From: Acidimicrobiaceae bacterium
GTDB lineage: Bacteria > Actinomycetota > Acidimicrobiia > Acidimicrobiales > RAAP-2
Reading direction: 5' to 3'
Length of the DNA stretch: 34,378 bases
Assembly (NCBI GenBank): GCA_003160635.1
Contig: PMLV01000265.1
Location: forward strand, 37,786-72,163
Shown here: positions 23,293 through 31,790 of the stretch, one piece after another
How the letters are laid out: the number at the start of each line of letters is the position of its first letter
Position numbering within the stretch: position 1 is the stretch's first letter
Position numbers and translations under genes: made by a program
Notes under the pieces: generated by a model
The model's database searches: none
What the model saw: only the letters and a program-made list of their open reading frames with translations
Told to the model about the DNA's origin: nothing

Positions 23293-23961
23293 ATGCCGAT
23301 CTACTACCACGAGACCATCGACGCTTCGATCGTTCGAGAGAAAGCATTGGCCTACCTCGACAAAGTCGGTAAAGCCGTGGAACGCACCAACGTTCCGGGC
23401 TCGCAGATGCGCAACCTCGGCAAGTGGGTGGTGAACTGGACGACCGGCCGTTGGATCCAAGTCGTGGGTCAATGGGAGATGACCAGTTGGGACTGGTTCG
23501 TCGAGCACTTCACCAAGACCAACTTGATGTTCGACCATCCCGAAGGTCAAGAGCAGTACCGCAGCGGAGGGTTCGATCGTCTGCTCAAGCCGTGGGAGGG
23601 GACGCCGACGCTCGACCAGATCATCGAAGAAGGACGGCGGGCGCCGTTCGTCCTCCAAGAGACCATCGGCGTCCCCGCTGGTTCGGCCCCGACGTACCTC
23701 GAATCGCTGCGGGCGTCAGCCACGGCCATCAAGGGAGCCGGACGAGGCATGCAGCTCCATGGGGCGTACGAAGTCCTCTTGCGCGACGAGTCCGAGGTCC
23801 TCGTCCAATGGGCCTTTGCCGACCTTTCGTCGTTCACTGCGGCGGTCGGTGACACCCGGGGGTTTCGCGAGCTCGCGGCGTGGCGCGAACAGGCTCGCGC
23901 CACCGAGCGTTCGTATATCGCGGCGCTGTTGGAACCGACGGAGTGGTCGCCGCTCCACTGA
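23293..23961 (+). CDS. unknown protein downstream of the ECF sigma factor
   Basis: I do not recognise this 222-residue protein. ATG 23293 has a strong AGGAGG ribosome binding site nine bases upstream (23278-23283). It is soluble, with no signal peptide, and is rich in Trp: MPIYYHETIDASIVREKALA, KWVVNWTTGRWIQVVGQWEM and TSWDWFVEHFTK, then a second half with YEVLLRDESEVLVQWAFADL and FRELAAWREQARATERSY. The two halves look alike in layout (strand, Trp-rich strand, helix with WF/W), so a duplicated ferredoxin-like alpha/beta-barrel fold (NIPSNAP or EthD type) is possible. It lies 176 bp after the sigma factor on the same strand and may be in its regulon. Confidence 0.75.
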   Translation: MPIYYHETIDASIVREKALAYLDKVGKAVERTNVPGSQMRNLGKWVVNWTTGRWIQVVGQWEMTSWDWFVEHFTKTNLMFDHPEGQEQYRSGGFDRLLKPWEGTPTLDQIIEEGRRAPFVLQETIGVPAGSAPTYLESLRASATAIKGAGRGMQLHGAYEVLLRDESEVLVQWAFADLSSFTAAVGDTRGFRELAAWREQARATERSYIAALLEPTEWSPLH

Positions 23962-23962
23962 C

Positions 23963-24775
23963 TCAGGTGAAGATCTCGCCCCCGTTGACGTCGATGGCCT
24001 GGCCGGTCATGGCCGATGACAAATCGGAAGCCAGATAGACGATCGATCCGGCCACCTCTTCGTCGCTGGGTATACGCCCGAGAGGGACCCGGGCGTTGAG
24101 CTCGTCGATGATGGTGTGTGGCGATACGCCACGGGCATCTGAGGTCATCTGCACGTAGACATCGACCGATGGGCCCGACATCCAACCAGGCACCACGGCG
24201 TTCACGCGTACGCCCGAGGGGCCGAGCTCGAAGGCGAGCACCCTCGTGGCAGTCAAGAGCGCTCCTTTCGAGATGGCGTATCCCCCTTGGAGGGGTTGGG
24301 GTCGCCGCGCCACCATTGACGCCACCATGACGACGGATCCACCCCCTCTTTCCTTCATGGCGGGGAGTGCCGCCCTGGTCATCTGCAGCGACCCGAAGAG
24401 ATTGACGTCCATGATCTTTCTCCAGAAAGCCAGGTCCACGGTCTCGAAGCTCTGGAAGGCATCAAAGCGGAACGCATTGTTGACAAGCACGTCGACGCCC
24501 CCGAACTCCTCAGTGGCACGGATGATCAACTGCGCACATTGCTCAGGATCTGTGATGTCAGTGGGCACCGTGATGGCGCGGGCGCCCATTTCCCGGACCT
24601 CGCTCGCCACCTCGCTCAACGAGGATTGCCGACGAGCGGCCAGCACGAGATGCGCACCATGCGTGGCGAGGGCGCGTGCAGCTTGACGGCCCAAGCCGGG
24701 ACCGACACCCGACACGATGCAGACCTTCCCGTGCAAGAGGCCGCTCGGAGAGATGCCTGTTGCAGGCGGGGGCAT
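23963..24775 (-). CDS. short-chain dehydrogenase/reductase (SDR)
   Basis: The 270 residues show a classical SDR: cofactor-binding VCIVSGVGPGLGRQAARALA, LVLAARRQSSL (an ARR after strand 2, which favours NADPH), the DVLVNNAFRFD motif, catalytic Ser in VVMVASMVAR, YAISKGALL (Tyr and Lys) and the C-terminal VRVNAVVPGWMSGP and GQAIDVNGGEIF. The cytosolic oxidoreductase would act on an alcohol or ketone; the substrate cannot be told. ATG 24775 begins just before the fold; the frame is open to 24898. A 13-bp palindrome sits 15 bp upstream of the start. Confidence 0.93.
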   Translation of the reverse strand: MPPPATGISPSGLLHGKVCIVSGVGPGLGRQAARALATHGAHLVLAARRQSSLSEVASEVREMGARAITVPTDITDPEQCAQLIIRATEEFGGVDVLVNNAFRFDAFQSFETVDLAFWRKIMDVNLFGSLQMTRAALPAMKERGGGSVVMVASMVARRPQPLQGGYAISKGALLTATRVLAFELGPSGVRVNAVVPGWMSGPSVDVYVQMTSDARGVSPHTIIDELNARVPLGRIPSDEEVAGSIVYLASDLSSAMTGQAIDVNGGEIFT

Positions 24776-24789
24776 GGGCTCGCAGCGTA

Positions 24790-24802
24790 TGTGACGGTCA
24801 CA
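24790..24802. promoter_or_regulatory. palindromic operator candidate upstream of the SDR gene
   Basis: TGTGAC-G-GTCACA is a perfect inverted repeat 15-27 bp upstream of the SDR ATG (minus strand). The half-site TGTGA resembles that of CRP/FNR-type regulators, but the spacing is three bases shorter than their usual six, so a TetR- or GntR-type repressor is as likely. Confidence 0.4.
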
Positions 24803-25009
24803 ATCCGCGCCTGAGCCCACGTGCTGGCCGGCCCGCGGCCGATGCGGGATCATCGGTAGGTAAGAATGCGCCGGATGGACATCGCGCCTTCCGATCACCC
24901 CCTCGATGCGTCCGGCCGAATACGGTCGACGGCTTGACTCGCCACGCGAACATCCACATGGGCCTGAGGCTGATCCTCACGCGAGTCGACGCGACCAGTT
25001 GGACCCACC

Positions 25010-26368
25010 ATGCCATCCCCACCGATGGCTCCTAAGCACGCGGCGCGGTCATCCACTCATCGTCGCAAGCGAGGTCCGGCAGCTGCCGGAGTTCGAGACC
25101 CTGGTGGGCAGGTCGCCGTCAGGGCCGACGCGGTCGGAGCGACAACACATCGGAGATCTGGCCGCGCCCGGCGGTACGCCGTTGTCGCAGCGCTGATCCT
25201 CCTTCTCGCGGCAATCGGGGCCGGCGCAGGCTACGAGTGGTCGCGCCCGATCCCCCCTCCGGTATTCCACGCCAGCCTGTCCGATTCCCTGCACCTCCCC
25301 GGTAGTTCCCCTTCGCTGCCGTGGCCGACAACCGGTTCGGCGGCATTGACGATGGAGGGCATGGGAAGTCTCGGTCAGGACGGGAGCACGCACCCCGTGC
25401 CCATCGCCAGCATCACCAAGGTCATGACGGCGTATGTGGTGCTCACGGATCACCCCCTCGGTCCCGGTACCGCCGGACCGGCAATCCCCGTCGATGCGGC
25501 GACCATTGCCGCGTATGCATCTGGATTGGCCACGCAACAGTCGGTCGTGCAGGTGGCTGCCGGAGAGAGTCTCACCGAGCTCCAAGCTCTCGAAGGCCTT
25601 CTTATTCCCTCGGGTAACAACATCGCCATCCTGCTCGCCGACTGGGACGCCGGCGGCACCGGCGCGTTCGTGGCCAAGATGAACAGCGCCGCACAACGGC
25701 TCGGGCTCACTTCCACGCACTTCGTCGACGTGAGCGGCCTGGACCCCGGATCGGAGAGCACCGCCGGCGACCTCATCCGTTTGGGACAGGCCGCCATGGC
25801 GCTACCGGCCTTCGCCCAGGTGGTGGACATGGGCCAGGTCACCCTCCCCGTTGCGGGAAAGGTGGTGAATTTCGACTACGACCTCGGTCACGACGGAATC
25901 GTGGGCATCAAGACCGGCACCGACACAGCCGCAGGCGGCTGCTTCCTCTTCGAAGCGCAGAATATGGTGGACGGCAAGAAAGTGACCCTCGTCGGTGCGG
26001 TGCTCGGCCAACAGACATCGAGTCCCATCACCGCCGTCCTGAACTCCGTCGTGATGCTCACGCAAGCGGCGTTCGCCGCCATGGCGAAAGTCCCCTTGGT
26101 TGCTCCTGGCCTTGTCGTCGGGCATGTCGTCGACCGCTGGGGCACCTCGATCGCCGTGCAGGCCACCGGCAGCCCCGACGTCGTGGGGTGGCCCGGCCTG
26201 CCCCTCACGGCCCAGCTTCACGTCGGGGCACTTTCGTCAGACATCGCGACGCATGCGCGGCTCGGCATTCTCCACGTCGACCTGGACGGTCACAACCTGG
26301 ATGTCGCCGTTCGGGCGGCCCGTGATCTCCCGGGCCCTTCGGCGATCTGGCGACTCACGCGCTTATAG
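25010..26368 (+). CDS. D-alanyl-D-alanine carboxypeptidase (penicillin-binding protein, S11 family)
   Basis: This peptidoglycan-trimming enzyme removes the terminal D-Ala of pentapeptides outside the membrane. The 452 residues (ATG 25010; ATG 25025 is an alternative) start with a long basic cytoplasmic stretch rich in Arg and His, then one membrane segment at about 56-74. The catalytic domain has SxxK as Ser134-Ile-Thr-Lys137, SGN at 201-203 and KTG at 301-303, all three active-site motifs. LTSTHFVDVSGLDP and GHDGIVGIKTGTDTAAGGC are typical. A C-terminal beta-rich domain follows. No lipobox or amphipathic C-terminal anchor is seen; the N-terminal segment is the likely anchor. Confidence 0.92.
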   Translation: MPSPPMAPKHAARSSTHRRKRGPAAAGVRDPGGQVAVRADAVGATTHRRSGRARRYAVVAALILLLAAIGAGAGYEWSRPIPPPVFHASLSDSLHLPGSSPSLPWPTTGSAALTMEGMGSLGQDGSTHPVPIASITKVMTAYVVLTDHPLGPGTAGPAIPVDAATIAAYASGLATQQSVVQVAAGESLTELQALEGLLIPSGNNIAILLADWDAGGTGAFVAKMNSAAQRLGLTSTHFVDVSGLDPGSESTAGDLIRLGQAAMALPAFAQVVDMGQVTLPVAGKVVNFDYDLGHDGIVGIKTGTDTAAGGCFLFEAQNMVDGKKVTLVGAVLGQQTSSPITAVLNSVVMLTQAAFAAMAKVPLVAPGLVVGHVVDRWGTSIAVQATGSPDVVGWPGLPLTAQLHVGALSSDIATHARLGILHVDLDGHNLDVAVRAARDLPGPSAIWRLTRL

Positions 26369-26397
26369 CGGCGCGCGGTTGGCGGTCGCCCACCCGC

Positions 26398-26979
26398 TCA
26401 CCCGCCCGAGGGGGATCCGTCGGTGTCGAGACCGCAGAACACGTTGACCGCCCGTTCGGCCTTCAGTACGCGGGGAGTCGTGAATGCGTGGGCGTTTCCG
26501 GTGGTCACCGCCACCCGGACCGCCTGGACAAGTGTGCCCGCCGAAGCGACAATGGCAGACGGCGCTGTGCCCTGGAAATCACTGAGCGTCTTGGCATTGC
26601 TCTCGAAAATGGGAATTAGATCGGAGGGCCGTTTGGGACCCGATGTGGCCTTGTCAATGATCGCCGCGTCAACGCAGAATTTCGCCCTGTTCGCCGCACC
26701 GATCGCCTGCCCGACCTGTACGTGAAAATGCGCGGTCTCCTTGGAGACCGAGTTGACGGTCACCACGACCGGGTACCTGAGTTTCGACCCTTTCGGCGTG
26801 AGCACGCATTTGATCGAAGCTCCAACCCTGCCTTGAAGGTCGCCCGGACACGTCACGTGTGGGAGGCCCTCCCCGGTCTCGGCCGCCAGGATTTTCGCCG
26901 ATTGGGCCTCGACGACGGCCTTAGGAACCGCCCCTGTGGCCGCTGCGGCCGTCGAACCGAAGGCACCCAGAAGCGACAC
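26398..26979 (-). CDS. secreted DUF4333-like protein
   Basis: The 193 residues from GTG 26979 contain a DUF4333-type domain: VEAQSAKILAAETGEGLPHV, TCPGDLQGRVGASIKCVLT and YPVVVTVNSVSKETAHFHV. DUF4333 occurs in actinobacterial envelope proteins as a CystatinA-like extracytoplasmic module, with the two conserved cysteines seen here (CPGD and KCVL). The second half (FCVDAAIIDKATSGPKRPSD to the C-terminus) is unrelated, with two more cysteines (KFCVD, NVFCGL). The N-terminus (MSLLGAFGSTAAAATGAVPK) is a weak signal sequence without a basic start. An in-frame stop lies about 11 codons upstream with no better start between, so the signal may be damaged or mispredicted. Confidence 0.72.
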   Translation of the reverse strand: MSLLGAFGSTAAAATGAVPKAVVEAQSAKILAAETGEGLPHVTCPGDLQGRVGASIKCVLTPKGSKLRYPVVVTVNSVSKETAHFHVQVGQAIGAANRAKFCVDAAIIDKATSGPKRPSDLIPIFESNAKTLSDFQGTAPSAIVASAGTLVQAVRVAVTTGNAHAFTTPRVLKAERAVNVFCGLDTDGSPSGG

Positions 26980-27075
26980 TGCGATACTTCCGACGAAAGA
27001 TCGGGCAGATCAGGCGCACGCTGTGCATCCCCCACACAACCACAGCAACCTGGGAAGGACATTAGCGTTGACACG

Positions 27076-27291
27076 ATGACGACCCCATCGAATGCGCCCA
27101 CGTTCATTGAGGGGCGCGTCATCCATAAGAAGTCGAACGCACTACAGATCACGTTCCATGACTCGCCGGGCGACCCTTTCGCCGTCGGCGTCCAAGGCGC
27201 CGGCGATGGCAAGGGCAAGAAACTCGGGGTACTCCTCGGATTCAAGAATGGAGGGACCGGCAACCACCAAATGTCCTACCGAGACGGGTGA
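27076..27291 (+). CDS. small unknown protein, first of a two-gene unit
   Basis: The 71 residues from ATG 27076 match no family I know. It is a soluble, beta-rich and basic protein (FIEGRVIHKKSNALQITFHD, GVQGAGDGKGKKLGVLLGF). The frame stays open upstream to 26722, but that part is antisense to the DUF4333 gene. The stop overlaps the next gene's GTG by four bases (GTGA), a strong sign of coupled translation and thus that both are real. No convincing ribosome binding site or membrane segment is seen. Confidence 0.6.
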   Translation: MTTPSNAPTFIEGRVIHKKSNALQITFHDSPGDPFAVGVQGAGDGKGKKLGVLLGFKNGGTGNHQMSYRDG

Positions 27292-27710
27292 GTACTCGGC
27301 GTTTCGTCCAGGGATGGAGCGCCGAGAGCGTCTTTTGCAGCGACGACGGGAGCGAGATCGCCTTGGTCACGAGAGGAGAGACATCGATCGCCGTACTGCC
27401 CGACGCCCGCGAGCTGTTTCACTTCGCGGCAGACCCCCAAGAGGGCAAGACGCTCGAGCTCTTCCGCCTCTTGGTGACCACAGGTGCCGGTGAGGACCTG
27501 GGGCGTCTCGACGTCATTCGGCGAGATACGGGATGGACGATCTCTCGTGCCGTGGACGAAGCCTGGCAGGAGTACTTCTGGTGGGATCGAGCCGGAGAAG
27601 CACTCCCAATTCCGATTCTGGGGACCCGCCTGACCTTGAATCGCCCGGTTGTCGGGATGGAGAGGGACATGGCCATCGGCCTTCGGCCCTATGCCTCCTG
27701 CATGACGTAG
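27288..27710 (+). CDS. unknown protein, second of a two-gene unit
   Basis: The 140 residues from GTG 27288 match no family I recognise. The protein is soluble, with beta strands and conserved-looking aromatic and acidic residues: RFVQGWSAESVFCSDDGSEI, LPDARELFHFAADPQEGKTL, WTISRAVDEAWQEYFWWDRA and a proline-rich end (ILGTRLTLNRPVVG). It is coupled to the preceding small gene by a GTGA overlap. The context gives no function. Confidence 0.6.
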   Translation: MSTRRFVQGWSAESVFCSDDGSEIALVTRGETSIAVLPDARELFHFAADPQEGKTLELFRLLVTTGAGEDLGRLDVIRRDTGWTISRAVDEAWQEYFWWDRAGEALPIPILGTRLTLNRPVVGMERDMAIGLRPYASCMT

Positions 27711-27853
27711 ATGGCTTGGCGACGTGACGGGGTTGCGCGTGATCTCTGATCTCACGAGATACGACGGCGCAACCACCAGAGTCGACGTTCGACTCCTCGA
27801 CGAAGGGGCCTTAGAGGTTTCATCCGTCCCAGAACTGCCGCGACATCACAAAG

Positions 27854-27926
27854 TGGAGGTGAAGGGACTCGAACCCTCGGCCTACGGCTTGCAAAGCCGC
27901 CGCTCTACCAGCTGAGCTACACCCCC
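27854..27926 (-). tRNA. tRNA-Ala (TGC)
   Basis: On the minus strand the acceptor GGGGGTG pairs with CACCTCC (one G-U pair). The D arm is GCTC/GAGC, the anticodon arm is GCGGC-TTTGCAA-GCCGT with anticodon TGC, and the T arm is GAGGG-TTCGAGT-CCCTT. The discriminator is A; CCA is not encoded (CTT follows). Confidence 0.93.
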
Positions 27927-28095
27927 GCATTGAGCGAGTTCACGAACGAGAAATTGGGAACTCCGCAGGTCCGCCCGAGAGAACTTCACGTCCGAAAGAG
28001 GACAGGTTAGACCCTGACGGGGCAGGCACATCGCTGGCCATCCGACCGGCACGACCTCAGCGCGTCCCCCGCGGCGGGCGGCCACAATGATCGTG

Positions 28096-28815
28096 ATGGC
28101 ACAGCACTCAGCCCGACGAAGCCGGATCTGGCTTGTCATCGCCAGCGTGGTCGTGCTGGTGGGCGCTGGAGCCGTGGCGGTCGTGCTCAGCCACCATTCG
28201 GGGCCGCACAAGAGCGCCGGCTCCGCGAACCCACCTGTCCACTCCACGCACCACGGGGGCCATTCCACCACCACCACCACCTCGAGCGTGCCACCCACAA
28301 CGACGACGAGCACCCTGCCCCCGCCTGCGGCCGGGTTTGTCACCGGACACGTCACGGCGGTCGGCGATTCGGTCATGCTCGACTACCAAACCCCGTTGCA
28401 GTCCGACATTCCGGGGATTGACGTGGAGGGCGCAGTGAGCAGGCAGTGGGGCGCCGGGGAGCAGTTGCTGGCCCAACTCAAAGCAGAAAGCCAACTGGGG
28501 GCGGAAGTAATCGTGGCCTTGAGCACGAACGGCCCGATCTCCGCCACGGACTTCGACGACATGATGAGCGCACTGCAGGGCGCTTCGCGCGTCGTGTTCG
28601 TGAACATCCACGTCGATCGCCCCTGGCAGGACCCCAACAACGCGGTGTTGGCCCAAGGTGCGGCCCGATATCCCCGCGTGGTGATCGCCGACTGGGCCAG
28701 CCTGGCGGCGGCCAACCCCCAGTGGTTCGGCGCGGACGGCACACACCTCGCCATCGATGGACCAGGAGCCGATGCGCTGGCCTCGCTCATCACCACCACA
28801 TTGATGCAGGGTTGA
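28096..28815 (+). CDS. membrane-anchored SGNH-hydrolase-like protein
   Basis: The 239 residues from ATG 28096 begin with a basic stretch and a membrane segment (IWLVIASVVVLVGAGAVAVV). A His/Ser/Thr/Pro-rich linker (about 35-75) follows, then an extracytoplasmic domain starting VTAVGDSVMLDYQTPL. GDSV is block I of SGNH hydrolases, VIVALSTNGPIS corresponds to the Asn block, and GADGTHLAIDG holds the catalytic Asp and His. This matches the SGNH domain fused to acyltransferase-3 proteins (OatA type), but here it stands alone without the ten-helix domain. It may act on acetylated cell-wall glycans. CACAAT seven bases before the ATG could be a -10 element. An ATG at 28087 gives three more residues. 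Confidence 0.82.
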   Translation: MAQHSARRSRIWLVIASVVVLVGAGAVAVVLSHHSGPHKSAGSANPPVHSTHHGGHSTTTTTSSVPPTTTTSTLPPPAAGFVTGHVTAVGDSVMLDYQTPLQSDIPGIDVEGAVSRQWGAGEQLLAQLKAESQLGAEVIVALSTNGPISATDFDDMMSALQGASRVVFVNIHVDRPWQDPNNAVLAQGAARYPRVVIADWASLAAANPQWFGADGTHLAIDGPGADALASLITTTLMQG

Positions 28816-28838
28816 GCCAACCCCTAGGGTGCGCCCCG

Positions 28839-29654
28839 ATGGACGCCCGAACCTTCCTCGGCATGGAACCGGTGGGCGACAACCTGCACTGGCGGATGCA
28901 CGTGGCTCCGCAGCTCACCACTCCGGGGAACTTTCTCTTCGGAGGTTGCGGGCTCGGCGCCGCTCTGGTCGCGCTCGAGGAGGCGTCGGGACGCCCCACC
29001 GTCTGGGCCACCGGACAATACCTCTCCTACGCGCCGACGCACTCTTTGGTGGAGTGGGAAATCACTCTGGCCGTCGTCGGAAGCCGCGTCACCCAGGGCC
29101 GTGCCGTCGGAATGGTGGGCGACCAGGAGATCCTGACCGTCAACGCCGCCCTCGGTGACCACCAGCTGGCCCTCAATGGAGTGTGGGTCGAGCCCCCCGC
29201 CGTCCTGCCTCCCGACGAGTGTCCGCCCCGCTTCGTGCCCGAAATGTTTCGCAACACGATCTTGGACAAGATCGAAGTGCGTATAGCCAAAGGAATGCTG
29301 CTCGAGGAGATGACCGGGGAACCCGGAGGCCCCGACTCGGCCCTCTGGGCACGCGTGCCCGGTCATCTGACCCCGTCCGCCGCCACCCTGGCCATCTTCG
29401 GCGATTACGTGTCGGGCGGAGCATCCGAGCCATTGGGGCGTCGCTCGATGGGCCGCAGCCTCGACAACACATTGCGAATGGCGCGGCTGACCCCAACCGA
29501 GTGGGTCCTCTGCGACATCCGTATCCACGCCTTGATCAATGGCTACGCCCAGGGCGTGGCCTTCTTGTGGTCAGAAGATGGGGAGCTCTTGGCCACCGCC
29601 AGTCAATCGTTCGTGGTCCGGTTGTGGCCCGGTCAGCCGAGTGTCCCTGAGTGA
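28839..29654 (+). CDS. acyl-CoA thioesterase (TesB-like double hotdog)
   Basis: The 271 residues from ATG 28839 form two hotdog domains: an N-terminal one (FLGMEPVGDNLHWRMHVAPQ, FGGCGLGAALVALEEASGRP, ATGQYLSYAPTHSLVEWEIT) and a C-terminal one (TPSAATLAIFGDYVSGGASE, LDNTLRMARLTPTEWVLCDI, YAQGVAFLWSEDGELLATAS). The end resembles that of TesB-type thioesterases (D, T and Q residues around the active site; here LDNT and the SQSF stretch near the end). These hydrolyse acyl-CoA to free acid and CoA in the cytosol. It lies 23 bp after the SGNH gene. TAGGGT eight bases upstream may be a leaderless -10. Confidence 0.82.
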   Translation: MDARTFLGMEPVGDNLHWRMHVAPQLTTPGNFLFGGCGLGAALVALEEASGRPTVWATGQYLSYAPTHSLVEWEITLAVVGSRVTQGRAVGMVGDQEILTVNAALGDHQLALNGVWVEPPAVLPPDECPPRFVPEMFRNTILDKIEVRIAKGMLLEEMTGEPGGPDSALWARVPGHLTPSAATLAIFGDYVSGGASEPLGRRSMGRSLDNTLRMARLTPTEWVLCDIRIHALINGYAQGVAFLWSEDGELLATASQSFVVRLWPGQPSVPE

Positions 29655-29691
29655 GGGCTCCACGGGCGTGGTGTAGCCTCAATCTCCCTCT

Positions 29692-29768
29692 GGGGCTATA
29701 GCTCAGTCGGTTAGAGCGCAGCACTGATAATGCTGAGGTCGCAAGTTCGATTCTTGCTAGCCCCACCA
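29692..29768 (+). tRNA. tRNA-Ile (GAT)
   Basis: The acceptor GGGGCTA pairs with TAGCCCC. The D arm is GCTC/GAGC, the anticodon arm is CAGCA-CTGATAA-TGCTG with anticodon GAT, and the T arm is GCAAG-TTCGATT-CTTGC. The discriminator is A and CCA is encoded. An integrase gene points into its 3' end, so it is an integration site. Confidence 0.97.
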
Positions 29769-30935
29769 CTCGCGGGCCTGATCAGGACCACTTTTGTTCG
29801 CGATAGCGCACCGGAGTCCGGTGTCCCAGGCCGCGGAGAGGCCGCGGCACCTTTTTCATCCCCCTCGATCGGGGGCACGATCGCCAGCTTGGGAGCCTTG
29901 TACAGCCCTGACAACCGCCCACTGAGTTCGCGGTCGGCGTCAGGGAAGAGGTGCCCGTAACGGTCGAGAGTGAACGCCACGCTGGAGTGACCGGCGCGGC
30001 GCGAGATCGCCAACAGGTTTCCTTCAGCCTGGATCCAGAAGGCGATAGCGGTGTGGCGAAGGTCGTAGGGACGCAACGGTTCCAACTGCGCCTCCTCCAC
30101 CGCTGGATGCCAGAAGCGGCGTCGCCAGGCCGCGGCACGTAGCACGCCCCCCCTGGGTGCGCTGAAGACCGTCTCGTCGCCAGCCCACTCATCCATGTGG
30201 TGGCTGAGTTCCGCCCCCACTTCGGGGGGAAGGACGACTGTTCTACGGCCACGGTGGGTCTTCGGTGGCCCCCAGATGAGACGGCCACCGACCTCGCTTA
30301 CGCTTGAGATCACTTCGATCCGCCCCTCGGTCAGATCAACCTGGGCAGGCTTGAGTGCTGCCATTTCGCCGCTCCGTAGTCCCCCGTATGCCTGCACGAG
30401 GACATAGGCCTGATACCGAGGATGGATGCACTCCGCCAGAAGGGCAACCTAGTTAGGAAGTTCATCTCTTCGTTGTCGATGGAAAGTAGCTTGACGCCCG
30501 AGCACGGGTTCGCCGGAATGCGACCTCGGTCCACCGCTGATTGCATCAGCCTCGAAAAGATGCCATAAGCGAGCCGTACGGTGGCCGGTTTCCGCCGAGC
30601 GTCGAGTTCCCTGACCCACGCCTCGACCTCAGCCGGTCGATGCTCCCGATAGCCCGGTGGCCGAATGCTGGGATGATGTGGGTACGGAGGTAGGAGCGGT
30701 TTCGCTCTCGCCCTGACTCCCTGAGGTCCGTGGTTGTGCCGAACCACGTCCACGCCCACTCACCGACGGTGATCTTGCCGAGGTCAGGGTTCAGCCATTC
30801 GCCCTTCACTTTCGATACCTCGGTGATGGCGAGGAACCGCTCAGCTTCGACCTTGCGGGAGAAGGTGCGGGAACGCTCCCTCCCACTGGGATCCCGGTAA
30901 CGCGCACGCCAGCGATGTGGGCCTCGCTTCTTCAA
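29711..30935 (-). pseudogene. tyrosine recombinase (integrase) with two frameshifts, reading into tRNA-Ile
   Basis: Three frames together spell one integrase. Frame 1 has the AP2-like N-terminus (KKRGPHRWRARYRDPSGRER) and the arm/core region up to PAFGHRAIGSIDR. Frame 2 continues with EVEAWVRELDARRKPATVRL and NPCSGVKLLSIDNEEM. Frame 3 holds the catalytic domain: AYGGLRSGEMAALKP (first Arg), PPKTHRGRRTVVL (Lys), YDLRHTAIAFWI (second Arg), RAGHSSVAFTLDRYGHLF (His and Tyr). One base is missing near 30629-30636 and another near 30446-30455. All catalytic residues are intact, so inactivation is recent or due to sequence errors. The last codons before the stop at 29711 are antisense tRNA-Ile. The start (TTG 30935) is uncertain; ATG upstream is out of frame. 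Confidence 0.88.
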
Positions 30936-31233
30936 CGTGCGCCATTGAGAATCCCTTTCGCTCTACCCGTGAGTTGACCGCCCTCCCGTCCTGCAGGAGC
31001 CGGGGTCAGGAGGCCGCGCCTGCGCGCCTGCCAAACTAGCTAGGTCCTCTTACGCCAGACCCACGTCGCCGCTCAGCGGACGATTGTGGTCTAATCCACG
31101 CCGTCCGCCGCGCTTCCCATCACGCCCCACTCAGCCACCATTGAGTCTTGTCAATAGGTTATGTCGGGCCAGGCGATCGGTTTTCTGGAGCGTATGCCGC
31201 GCCAGTTCGTGCCTGGCCCGTCAGACTGTTGGG

Positions 31234-31687
31234 GTGACGTCGTTCGGCACCAAGAACTATTTGATCCGGCTCTCGGGTCTGGCAGTCGCCTTGCTCCTTG
31301 TTGCATTCGCGCTGTCGGGGTGCGGGTCAAGCGGATCGACGGGTGGGGCATCGCCGACGAGTGTGTCCACTACGTCCCCTGGGACCTTGCCATCCCCCGT
31401 TGAGACGTCAGGGTCGGTAACCGCCAGTCCCACATGTCCGGTGGAGCGCGTCGGTCAGCCATGCCCGCCTCGGCCAGTCCTCGGCGCTAGGCCCGAGTGG
31501 TGGAGAGGTCGCGAGCGCGAGCACCCAGGCAGATGGCCAATACGCCCTCATGCTCTTGCCGGGAAGTTACACACTCATCGTGCGGATTTCGGGAAGCGTG
31601 TTCCCGCGTTGCCCATCGATCCCCGTCACGTTGACGCCGGGCCTGCCAAAGACGGTGGATATTGCATGTGACACTGGCATCCGGTGA
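31234..31687 (+). pseudogene. lipoprotein with carboxypeptidase-regulatory-like domain, frameshifted
   Basis: From GTG 31234 the N-terminus is a lipoprotein signal (LIRLSGLAVALLLVAFALSG then Cys), followed by a Ser/Thr/Gly-rich linker and TCPVERVGQPCPPRPVLGA. The reading then leaves the coding frame between 31477 and 31505. In the +1 frame the protein goes on as GGEVASASTQADGQYALMLL, PGSYTLIVRISGSVFPRCPS and VTLTPGLPKTVDIACDTG, up to TGA 31685-31687. The DG-YAL-LPGSYTL pattern is that of carboxypeptidase-regulatory-like (transthyretin-type) domains. A single base change would restore about 150 residues. It may be a real pseudogene or a sequencing error; slippage is less likely, as no slippery run is present. 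Confidence 0.78.
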
Positions 31688-31790
31688 GTGTGTGACGTGT
31701 GGACGCTCCTGGGATGAGCGGTCCTCGACACCGTGCGGCTCCTCACAAATATCCCCTGCCAACGTGGTGGTTCGCCCATGATGGATAGCA

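Noticed and set aside
29711..29768. C-terminal integrase residues such as ASKNRTCDLSII as a functional tail
   Set aside because: These codons are the antisense of tRNA-Ile; the tail reflects the insertion point, not a selected protein end.
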